Part shown: positions 39,309 to 50,027 of the stretch, one piece after another
Numbering within the stretch: position 1 is the first letter of the stretch
Layout: every line of letters begins with the position of its first letter
The notes under the pieces: generated by a model
Told to the model about the DNA's origin: nothing
The model's input: the letters and a program-made list of their open reading frames with translations, nothing else
Databases searched by the model: none
Origin: Paraphysoderma sedebokerense
Lineage: Eukaryota > Blastocladiomycota > Physodermatomycetes > Physodermatales > Physodermataceae
Length of the DNA stretch: 64,000 nt
Reading direction: 5' to 3'
NCBI GenBank assembly: GCA_025602915.1
Contig: JAHLJZ010000033.1
Span: forward strand, 124,001 to 188,000
Made by a program: the position numbers and the translations under genes

Positions 39309-40204
39309 AAGTACGTCCGTGATTCAACACTGGCCGTCGTCCGCAGAGCCGGAGTTGGTAGACATAGTTTTGCATGGACCTTGGCTTTCTGAGGAAGCGT
39401 AACTGTTATGTTCAAGTTTAAACAGTATTTAATTTCTAGATTACCAATCTAAATCATGTATCTATGTATACTCTAATTCCATATGTGCGCGCGAAAAAAA
39501 TGATAATTTGTTGCCGCCCTAGCTTCGAATGTTCGAATCCGCCCATCTGACATTTGTTCATATTGACGATGATACCAACTTGCACGACTTTGAGTGATGG
39601 AATACGCACGTTAAACATGTCGAAACAGTGCAGAACAAATCGGAGAACCGCGGCCTAGGTGGTGTTAAGGTGACGTTGATACCGCATCGAGTGCAGCCCC
39701 TTCGACCGTAAGCTAAGATCTTCACCACTCGTCTATGTTGATTGTCCGATCAAAGGCCCGCTTATTGCGGAAATGTGTTATTCAGTTCCGCCTATATCAT
39801 ATACTTTGAAATTTAATTTATTTTTCTACTGGCAATATACCACTTCTTGATTATAATATCGATAACCGAAATTACTAAATCTGCGAAGAACCAATCGCGC
39901 AAATAACATGACCGCCACTTAGCGCACCGGCGCCATGTCGTTGCCCTAACCAATGCATCATCGAACGCATATGATTGATCGAATTATCACTTGAAACTCG
40001 AGGAATCTCCTGGCTATGTTTCTGGAACTTGGGACAATCTATGAGGTGCTTGCATAATCCTGTAACAAATCTAAATCAATGAATAGGGGCAGCGAACGGA
40101 ATTCTTTTTAGCCATCGGAGAACTCAATAGTCTGTGAATCTATTTTGCCCTTTAAATATCGAACCGTCCTGTTCGCAATACCCCCTGGAGTAAGAGACCG
40201 AAAT
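39309..40204. promoter_or_regulatory. Divergent intergenic region upstream of carbonic anhydrase
   Basis: 896 bases. Near 39767-39791 a GCGGAAA and a TTCCGCC lie about a dozen bases apart as an inverted pair, the same words found in the promoters of the two 2H genes. A GTTCGAATCC near 39530 resembles a tRNA T-loop but has no matching arms. No gene seen. Confidence 0.5.
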
Positions 40205-41426
40205 ATGACAATTGCAAAGACTTTAAGTGCCGTCACTCTCCTGTGCTTGATCATTGCACTGTCGCAACCAGCGTTTGGAGAGATAGGCGTAGTGAAAGCT
40301 GACTACGATTACGTTGGAAGAAAGGTGCGTTCTATAAACCTGAATACTTGGTTTATGAACTAGGTGCCCAGATGATCGGACGACTGACTTTTTTGCGTCT
40401 TTTTTTACATACTGCTTCATATCTCGACGCACATTGGCAATCTTCGCATGATAGAGTCCCGCAAATTGGCATCGTCTAAAACCAGAGTACGCTATTTGTG
40501 GCAACGGAAAGTTCCAGTCTCCTGTCAACTTTTATGTCAGCCAAACCAACGCTCGGCCAGAATCCGCTATCATCAACTGGAATAACTTTGCAAGCTCCGT
40601 TGAACTGCTTAATACCGGCAAATCAGTTGATTTCACATTTAAAGGCAATAGTAGTGGAACCGTTTCATTCGCCAATGTCCATTACAAGATGGCAAATGTG
40701 AGTTCAGATGATTTCTTTTATAAGTACCCTTAAGACGTATGACTATGGGCCTGATCAGATCACTATATGTAGATTCATTACCACTTGCCTAGTGAACACT
40801 TATTGGACGAGCGACATCACGAAGGAGAAATTCATTTCGTTCATAAAAGTGACGACAATAGGTTACTCGTAGTTGGATTCTTCCTTGATGTTCACCCCAA
40901 CGCCGCTCCTAATCCCTTCGTCGAACAATTTGTCCCTCGAGTATGTTTATATATGGATTCGTTTTGAAATTTAAGCATGTTTGAGGAGAACTTAATGCTG
41001 ATCAACATGTCATTCTTCTATAGTTACCGATGAAACCTGGTCAAAAGCAAGTCATCGAACGCTTACAATTTAATCATTTCTCGTCATGCGATTTGAGTCA
41101 ATACTTCACCTACAAAGGGTCACTCACTACTCCTCCATGTTCTGAAAGTAAGTACCTTTTAAATGCACTATATTACTTGAAATTCATCTCGATAAACAGA
41201 CAATTAACCAAACGCATTTTAATCAGACGTCCGTTGGATCGTGATGCGACAACCGATAGTTATCAATCCCCATCAATACGAGATCCTAAAAAATTCAGTC
41301 CCGTATAATGCTCGTCCCGTACAAGTGAATGAGGTATTATCCACTTATTCTTTCTTTGCCGCATATTTTACATGTTATTTACTGTGCTTCATTTAGGACG
41401 TGGAAAGTCGCCCGAAATCTGGATAG
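40205..41426 (+). CDS. Secreted alpha-carbonic anhydrase
   Basis: Six exons: 40205-40324, 40455-40697, 40773-40940, 41024-41147, 41227-41333 and 41397-41426; 263 aa. Signal peptide MTIAKTLSAVTLLCLIIALS with cleavage probably after QPAFG. Exon 2 opens SPANWHRLKPEYAICGNG then KFQSPVNF, the alpha-CA start. The zinc ligands are visible: two His in HYHLPSEH and the third in GEIHFVH. The substrate-pocket threonines are in YKGSLTTPPCSE, followed by VRWIVM. Two Cys (in AICGNG and PPCSE) can form the family disulfide. It interconverts CO2 and bicarbonate outside the cell or in the secretory path. Length and active site look complete. Confidence 0.95.
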
Positions 41427-42363
41427 ACAAAATGCAGCTCTGTAAGAAGGTTAGATCTGCGTAGAGTCGTAGATGTTGATCGTTGTTGTATACTAGATTA
41501 TACATTACTGCAAAGCAGCAGATATTACTAGACATAGAGTTTGTAACACTACATTTTTGTTCATGAAATGTGAAAGAGATTTAAATATATGACATAATTA
41601 AAACCGTTATCTCTCATCCACTTCATCCGCTTACGTCAACACATAAAATGTGCAATGATTTGTCCCTGACACATACAGAGATGCATTGTCGTAGCTCGCA
41701 AGAAGAAAGGAAGAAAAAGTTATCTGTAATAAGGCATGATGCAACAGCCGGCCTAATAATTTAACGGAAATTTCTCACGTCAACGCTGTTCTTCCAAAGT
41801 TTTGGATCAAAATAATAAAAATAGCTAAAATTATTCTGTCCTGAATCGAGCGGCATGCAAGACAAATCGGCCCCCCTAAATCATGGATATTGAAGCCCGC
41901 CAAAAACATTACTTCGCACACTTCAAAAAATCCAACAACATGATTTATACTCGAAACCACCACACATTAAAAATTAGCAAGAAATAATATACGAGGTTCT
42001 CTTACAGACTTCTCCACGATGAAGAGTCTGCCTTTTAAATCTCGACTGAAGAAAATTTTTTTTTCTTCAGTTGTTATACCCATGCTCCGTTAGTAGAAGC
42101 GTCGGTTTAAAAGGACGACGACAACCACTGCAAGGTCTACACCCTGCATCATGGGAGAGACGTTGAGACGTCAAGATTTTTAAATAGCAAGATCTAAATT
42201 TATTTTAGAGGCATAACAAAACTGATGGAGGAAGAAAAATTTTGAAGAAGGCCGAATGGGACATCGTGATACCGTGACACTAGGCATTTTGAAATTCTGT
42301 TCGCTTTTCGGAGTACTTTATAATGACATATTGATCTAGGGCTGGCATAGGGTATTAGTCGAC
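41427..42363. other. Intergenic region between carbonic anhydrase and PEX12
   Basis: 937 bases without a supported gene. It contains one strong hairpin (42045-42071, listed separately). ORFs here are short and lack codon structure. Confidence 0.55.
42045..42071. repeat. Inverted repeat, 11-bp perfect stem with T5 loop
   Basis: ACTGAAGAAAA at 42045-42055 is exactly complementary to TTTTCTTCAGT at 42061-42071, with five T between. It lies about 290 bases before the PEX12 start. It could be a transcription-end signal or a structured RNA element; nothing else identifies it. Confidence 0.7.
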
Positions 42364-43955
42364 ATGAATTTTATGAATACACTTTCATCCTCGTCGGATG
42401 TATATCGACCGACCCTATTCGAGTTGGTTGCTCAGGACAAAATGTCGGATCTATTGAAACCGGCGTTACGATTCGTCCTTGTCGTAAGTACAGTCGACCG
42501 TCCCTTATTCTATATTCTGCAGAGCGCCAGAAACAATATAAGCTTTCTTTATGACTGCGTTATTGACGGAAGTTGAAATGTCTTAGGTATACGCCCAACG
42601 TTACCCTCGATATCTATTGCGTCTTGTGAACTACCATGACGAATTCTACGCATTGTTGATGTGGATCATTGAAGGACATTATTTAAAAGAATACGGTGGA
42701 TCGTTTTCTGAGTACTTCTACGGTTTAAAAAGATCGAGAAGCGTGAAAATTGGTAGGTCAGATAAATTGACGAGAGGCGACAAAGTGAGGTCGTTGTTGG
42801 CTTTGGTATGTTGCCGTTAGATTTTGTTTAACTAGAATAGGTAGAGAACTGATTGATATATTTAATTTGTTGTGGTTATTTGAATGTATCAGGTAGCGCT
42901 TCCCTATGCCAAAGGGAAATTAGATGAACTGTACGAAAATGTGAGTGGTGGAGCGGCCGCTGCCATATTCGGGCAATCAGTTGAAGATACAGACGAGACA
43001 GGAAGTGAAGGTCCAGAAAATGAATCTATATATGTAAGGGTATAGTGTCTCTCTCTATATTCTTAATTTCGTTTTGGCGGGGCCTTGCGTTTATCTAACT
43101 GATATCCAGACTCAGGAAGTATCATTCCAACGAAGATGGTTGAAATTTATGTCTCGGCTCAAAACAAAATCGAAAAAACTATTTAAAATAACATATCCTT
43201 GGATAAACGCTGCATTTCATGGATCCAAGTTACTTTATCAGATCGGATATCTCTATAATCTGACAGATTATTGGACTCCGTGGCTTCATTTGCTGAGGAT
43301 AGAAGTAAAACGAATGAGTTGGGAAGATTATGTATGTCCTCTGAATCTATATTTATCTTGACTTTGCGTCGTATTTTAATCTGCCGATCTTCCGTCAGCG
43401 CGAAATGTATCAAAAACAACTTCAATCCGGCACCTCTTCTGCCGCGCCATCTTCCTCTCGAAGATTTTTCTTGCTCACGTTACTTTCAAAGGGAATAGAT
43501 TTTTTGAAAATATTGTTACCAATGAGTTTATTCTTTTTCAAATTTCTTGAATGGTGGTACAACACCGATTACTCTCGTCAGCAGAAACGTCAAGAACCGA
43601 TACCAAAACCTCCCGAACTTGCTCCCGTAAGTTCCCTTCCGTCTTTATATTTCTTACTTGTCCTTATTGTTTCAGACTCGTTCTACGTAGTTTCTATTAA
43701 TTCTAACGAGTGTCGCATTACTCTGAACAGCCACACCCCAAAGGACTTCCCCTCCCTCAATCAGACAACACCACTTCCGCGACCTGTCCCATTTGTCAAA
43801 AACCCGTCACAAACCCCACGGCCACGACGTCAGGTTACGTTTTTTGTTACCCTTGTATATTTAAGTATGTAGAAAAAGAAAACAAATGCCCTGTAACCTG
43901 GGAAAGCTGTACAGTTGAAGAATTGAGGAGACTATACGACGATGCAGAGGAGTAA
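42364..43955 (+). CDS. PEX12: Peroxin-12 (peroxisomal RING E3 subunit)
   Basis: Six exons: 42364-42483, 42587-42805, 42893-43033, 43110-43331, 43399-43626 and 43731-43955; 384 aa. The N-terminus [20 protein letters not shown] is the PEX12 opening. Helical blocks follow ([35 protein letters not shown]; a hydrophobic FFKFLEWWY segment). The C-terminal RING-like domain [20 protein letters not shown] then [10 protein letters not shown] and CPVT keeps only part of the usual Cys set, as is typical of PEX12. With PEX2 and PEX10 it forms the ligase that ubiquitinates the import receptor PEX5. Confidence 0.94.
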
Positions 43956-44128
43956 AACTTTACAATGGTCATAAACTTGTGCTGTATGTTATTCGTTGAT
44001 ATGCCAGTCCAAGTACAGTACAAATACATATTTATCAAAGATCAAGTAAAATATGACTAGAACTATCTTGATAATTACTACCAGACAAGACAGCAACCAA
44101 AGATGAGAACTACCCATTGATTAAGAAT

Positions 44129-47100
44129 CTACGACGATAAATCAACCACCGGTAAAGCACAGTTTTCCTTTCGAAACACCCTCGGCTCATTGTCTTGCGG
44201 CTTAGCAGACTTTAACATATCAGTAACCCATACTACGTTATCTTTTGGTTTCCCCGGTAATTCTGGTTCCACTCTAAATTTACCTTTTGATTTCACGGTT
44301 TTCGGAGGTGATTTCATTCCTTTGTCATGTAAAGGGTGATGTTCCCCTTCTATAGTTGTGTTAAAAGATTTTTTTACGAAATTATTATGAGGCAAGGAAG
44401 GACCAGGAAATTCAGAAGGTTTTTCAACGAATCTAGGGTTTTTTGAAACAAATGCAGATGTGGCGATATTTTTGTGTCGCTGAATTAGAAGAGGATCATA
44501 GGCGCCTGGTCCTGGCGTATTTGCTAAGATCAGCAATTATTTGCCAGTTTTAGAATATCGAGGTAGGGAGAAAAAAACGAATGAACATTATTGCAACTTA
44601 CGCGCAGCCGCAGTTGAATCGTGTCCGCTCTTGTTTGACAGAGAAGGTGCGGACGCAGTTCTACGAATAGCTGCAACTTTGCCTTTTGATTGCAACGCGT
44701 CGTAAGCATGTAAAACATCGTATGCATTTGGCGGTGGTGTTTCTGTGCAGTGTGCACGTAAGTCCAGGTAAAAACCAGATTCAATGATAAACAGCAATTT
44801 CATATTTTGTCGATGTTGCCACACAAACCTTTCTCCGGCCCCTCCAAAAATCTTGACGTCTGTGTCCCGAATGCGGGAGTTGGCTGCAGCGAGTCGGACC
44901 CGATATTATACTGACGAGCCGATTTTCTGTACCGATTTTTGGATTTAGATTTCTTCGAGGATCGCTTTATACTGTTGTCGTAAACTGCAGGACCTGGCGA
45001 TGTATTTTCCTAATGTGTATATCAAGAAAGAGTTAATTATCTCGTCTCGAATCGTTGAAATAAGGCAACTTGAGATTAATCTACACTGTTCTTAGAATAG
45101 CAGAATCTTTCCGACTTGAGTCCAAACGCATAAGATTTTGACCTCCTAAGCGGTTTTTTGGGTCCATAGATCGTTGCGTCCCCTGGATTGTAAGAGTTTG
45201 GTGCTGGTAAATTATTAGTTATATTAGACTTGAATCCAGTAAATCTTTTCGCGGAAGAATCAAATGGTTGCGGCGCAAGACGTGTCGGTTTTCTCTGTTT
45301 GCTTTCTGATGGTCCATTATAGGCGCCTAAAAGCATATTTGATTAATTCTCGATGGAAACCCCAGAATCGACTGAAGAAGTTCGGGTAACGAACCAGGAC
45401 CGGGGTTATCGTCTTGTAAAGTTTTAACAATACCAAAGGGATTCGTTGAAGCATTCTCTATTCTACCGACGCATTTGGCTATAATAACAAGTTTGGCAAA
45501 TTTGTCAAGAACTGAGCAGCGTCAAAGCGTTACAGTTGTTACCACTAACCAAAACTCGCGCCTCTGTTTTTATTGTTGAGCATTGAAGGCACAACGTAGC
45601 TTCCAGGACTGACAGTGAGGTAGAAATCAGTAATCACATAGAGGGACATTGGACGGGGACCTTTGGATTTTGCATACCCTGGCAGGTTGTGCTTTGCGGC
45701 TTCATTCATAACGATATCACCGAAACGCATTGTAGGCGTTGACGGGGTCGATTCATTCACTGGTTTGTTATCTAACAAAGCTTTCGACGCTTTAGCGACA
45801 TCGTATGCCCCCGGCCCTAAAAAAGCGCGCCAGTATATTTATCGTTAGAATACTGTATTACGTTCTGAAAAAGTTAGACCAAGTGAAAGTACCGGGTGAA
45901 GAGGAGGGTTTAATGATACAACGTTCGGTGCGCGATTTTGAGAAGTCAGTACCATTGCGTCTTTTGTAAGGCAGAGATGTTTCAATATTGTAATATGCAG
46001 GTCCAATCTACGGATAAAAATGAAAAACAAGCATTATGATTCAAGCATGTCAACTTGCCCACTCATAAAACGTTTTGAACGAAAAGACAACACATACGCT
46101 GTTATCACTTTTTTCTACTTGTCGCGGTACAATATCCCCATCTTCTCAAAAAAAGCAAAAACCAGGATAACGTCAGCCGATTTATCAACTATCCAAAATC
46201 AACCGTTAGCAAAAAAAAAACCCTACCATCATTTTCTACATATCCGTTACTATGCGATCTATACGGAATACTCGGTGGTAAATGTTTTCTTTTCCAGATT
46301 ATCTTTGGTTTCTTACTAGCTTGAACGGAAAATAAAGTTGGATCTGCAGTCGACGGTTTTGCTATTATTGATTGAACGTTAAGTCCTGATTCTGGTATCG
46401 TTAATCTTCCATCGTGAGTATGAGGTCGCAGAGTTGATAATTCTGTATTGTAATATGTTCCTGGTCCTTGTGATTTGTTGAACGAAAAAAAAAGAAAGGA
46501 AGTATGCAAAAGATAAAGAATCAGCAGAATAGAAAGTTCAATATCCATCATTAGTTCACGCTACGAATTTCGGTTCGCGAGTCAACAATTCTCAAAACAC
46601 ATACCAGGAGTAGACGATTGAGGTTGCTCAAACCTATTAATCTACAAAAGTAACAAAAGAACAAAAAAAAACATCATGTCAACACCCAAACTAAAAGCTA
46701 ATCATGACCGGTATCCACATCGCCTTTTTTTCTTAAATCCAGCTAAAGTTATTTCACACTCCAGGTCACATTTCATACATACATTAGATTTTCCAAATGA
46801 CACAGATTTAGCGGTTTTTTGAATATCAAATAATTCAATGTTGTAAGCACCAGGAGGCGGGGCTGCAGATTTCGCTAAATCGTCAAATATCGTTTTTCTA
46901 TCTGACACATTCGAAAATGGAGTTGTAGATCTACAATTCAATAAAACAAGACGTCATACAAGTCAGTTGAATTTATCCAGGTGAAATATTTACATCAATG
47001 TACAATCAAGTGAGTTAACTTGAAAATACTGAATTCGAAGAGCTCACCGTTTGATCGGTTTTGGTGTTATCAGGGTTTCATCAATGGTGTAACTACCGGG

Positions 47101-47333
47101 ACCTAAATTTGGGTTAGTAGATTTGTTAGGTTCCAAGAATTTACGTTCAGATCTTGAGTACATATTTTGGAGAATTGCTGCAGGTCTGATTTGGAATTGT
47201 ATGTGGAAGCTTGAGTTGAGATTATTCAAGTTGGACCGACGTCTTTCGTGGTGGCCCGTCTGGTTCGCAGATCCCCGGGTTATCTAAGGCTGAACTTTTA
47301 AACAGTTAAGAGTACATTATGGTACACATGCAT
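44129..47333 (-). CDS. PG-rich (Shippo/STPG) repeat axonemal protein
   Basis: About a dozen small exons, each with one or two PG-rich repeats. Motifs, from N to C: GPGSYTIDE (near 47090), PPPGAYNIE (46850), GPGTYYN (46450), GPAYYNIE (45990), GPGAYDV (45800), SPGSYVV (45600), LGAYNGP (45330), NSYNPGD (45190), SPGPAVYD (44990), PPPNAYDV (44730) and GPGAYDP (44500). Spacing of about 40-60 residues and the invariant PGxY fit sperm-tail PG-rich repeat proteins (STPG2/ODF3 type), which bind inside ciliary doublet microtubules. The last exon ends LPVVDLSS. The start at 47333 is a guess: an ATG in a tiny exon spliced to the acceptor near 47284. It lies 76 bases downstream of DRG1 on the same strand. 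Confidence 0.75.
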
Positions 47334-47408
47334 CTATAATAATGATTGGAAAAGTTTTCTTTGGTTTATTCAAGTCCGCCGATATTCTTTTCATTCACAG
47401 TATTACTT

Positions 47409-49500
47409 TTAGCTTTTTCTTACAATTTGGACAACGTCTTCATTCTCCACTTTATGTGACAGCCCTACTTTCTGAGGCGAATGCTTCGTCGAAGTACCCT
47501 AAAAATTTGAATACATGTGAGCAATGACCGTAATAATCAGTATCAGAGGGAAGGGGAATACAATCAGGTCGAAAAAAGAATGGAAACCGATTCTTCCTGG
47601 CTCGCGATTGTGAAAGAATACAAAATGAACGACTTACCCAAACCAATGCATAACGAAACTGTTCAACAAGAGTCCTATGAATCGCATGACAAACATGCTC
47701 AACCGTCGCTCCTACATTTCGAAGAAACCAATTAGACCATATATCCAACACATAAATAAATTCAAATAAAACTCATCACAGAGCCACTGACTCACCTTGT
47801 CGTAAAATTAATCCTTCATCCAAATCCGGATACTCTACATAATCAAGCACAAATCATTCAATACGGGGTTACACCAAGATCTGTTCAGTTAAATAGAAAA
47901 TATCGTATGATGCTTACGACCCCGTTTTTTGGTATAAATTCTGAGCAAGTTCAACGCTTTCCAGATTCGGTCGACTAAATGATCCAAATTTAACTGCATT
48001 TCACAACTGTATCGGGCAATCATATAACATCAAAGTTAATTTCAGTTCGCAAATCATGTAAAATACGTTAAACTAAAATAAAAAAAGTACCTGAGTACAA
48101 CTGTATTCGGTTGTCGCGCCAAATTGTCAACCTATGAGCGAGTATTAAATTCAATTTAAATATCATGGAATAAACGGAAATCTAACGATCAAACTGGAAC
48201 AAAAAGACACTTACTTCTTCTATACTAATTTGATCAATTTTATTATAAGCGTATAAACACGGAAGATATTTTCGATTTCCGAGAACGACATCCACAAAGT
48301 CATCTAATTAAGGTTAAAATCAGTACCGTGTAGTGAACACTTCGACCGAATCAACGATTCAATACTGGTGGTACATACCGACAGAACAATCTTCTCTTAT
48401 CAGTACTTCTGCATTGTGAATACGGTAATCGTGTAGAATAGAATAAACTAATTTTTCGTTCAATTTGGTCAATTTAACGGTACTGTTGAAATGAATTCCA
48501 CCGCCTTTTTTGACTCTGAAGTAAATATTCGGTTTCGTTTTGTTTAATCGTAACCCTACGGCTTCTAATTCCTTTTCAAGAAGGTCTCTCTGATTTTTAG
48601 CTTTTGCTGTTATCCAAAACAAAAATCAGACGAAAAAACAAACAATAAATCAATAATCTCATAACTATAGCACCATCTAAGCGTCACCAAGGCGCAAACA
48701 CAGTTAAAACAACAAAAACCAAAAAGAAACAACAACATACTAGCATCCAACACCATCAACACCAAATCAGCCGTTTTAGCAACCGCCACCACTTGTCTTC
48801 CTCTACCTTTCCCACTTGACGCTCCCTCAATGATACCCGGTAAATCCAACAACTGAATATCGGCCCCATGATACTTAATTTTCCCAGGTACACAAGTCAA
48901 TGTAGTAAATTCGTATGCCGCTGCTTCGGATTTAGTTTCAGTGATGGTACCTAGTAACGTTGATTTACCGACGGACGGAAACCCAATCATAACGACTCGA
49001 GCGTCTCCGCTTTTCATGACATCGAATCCCTAGAATCCCGAAAAACCAAAGTGGGTACATTAGTGAATCGTCAAGACAACACGATATCAGAAGAACCATC
49101 TTTCAACCAAAAACGTTCTCATGTTTCTAAACTATTTGTAATCAAAAGATATATTACCTCTCCTTTACCACCACTCCCGCCTTGAGGTTCAAGTAACATG
49201 AGCCGATACTTTGCCAATTTAGCCTTCAACAACCCTAAATGATGTTCCGTCGCTGTAATATGTCCAACAAATAAAATTAGTATCCCGAATTAAAAGATAT
49301 TTCATGATGCAATGATTTTTGTAAAAGGTATATCGATCAAAATGAAACAAGTACCTTTGTTTTTCTGGGTCCGATTGATTTCGGCCTCGATGTCCGAGAT
49401 TTTTTCTAATTCATATGGATGATGATTTGTTAGAAAACACAACATCAATAGACAATTAATTCTTTTGTTCTAGTTACCTAATATACCCATCTTTCTGAAT
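47409..49500 (-). CDS. DRG1: Developmentally regulated GTP-binding protein 1
   Basis: The first exon is only 13 nt (49488-49500, encoding MGIL). The next gives [17 protein letters not shown]. The G domain follows: G1 GFPSVGKST and G3 [19 protein letters not shown] near 48800-48990, then [19 protein letters not shown] (48570) and [20 protein letters not shown] (48420), then G4 [10 protein letters not shown] near 48240. The C-terminal TGS domain includes [20 protein letters not shown] near 47700. A last exon opens [12 protein letters not shown] and ends VVQIVRKS (stop at 47409). DRG1 (Rbg1) with its Dfrp partner works in translation on ribosomes. The frame is intact throughout. Confidence 0.93.
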
Positions 49501-50027
49501 TGTGATGTATGTAAATGATTGATGCAAAGGGAATTGAAATACGAAATCTAAAGAGTTCTTAAAACCACGGGTCGCCGTGTTTGTCAAGTTGCGAAGCCAG
49601 GGAAGTGATATATGAGAAAATAATCACAATAACTTTATTTTTAGTATCAAAGAAATTTTATATACAATTTCCAATGTTCCAATTCTGTCATAAAATCACA
49701 CAAACAGTTTTTTTAAACATGCGTTGGTTGAAGTTTGCTGTGAAAGATCTTGACCCAAGAGCTTCAATCATAGAAATTCAACAACTAAGAACACAAAAAA
49801 AAAGAACTGAATACGAGACAAAAAAGTGAAAAAGTCACGAAAAGAAACCAAACAGTTTCTAGTTAAAGAATTACGTTGTTTAAAGGTTTATTTAAAAATG
49901 AATAATGTCGATGATTGGGAATGAGCGATAGAGACACTTTTGAGAATGAAATAGTTTGCATGAGGAGACCCAATTCCTCAAACATCAACTCAACGAAAAT
50001 AGGAATCAACCAAATCTACAAAACTTC
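49501..50027. other. Intergenic region between Cdc4 and DRG1
   Basis: 527 AT-rich bases holding the Cdc4 3' UTR and the DRG1 promoter, since both run on the minus strand. No other feature recognised. Confidence 0.5.

Noticed and set aside
39525-39545. tRNA T-loop-like GTTCGAATCC
   Set aside because: The bases on either side do not pair as a T-stem, and no acceptor, D or anticodon arm can be drawn upstream.
47517-47735. Plus-strand open frame with protein-like composition
   Set aside because: The minus strand over the same bases encodes the conserved DRG1 TGS segment ([20 protein letters not shown]), continued by an exon with the DRG1 C-terminus, so the plus frame is a shadow.
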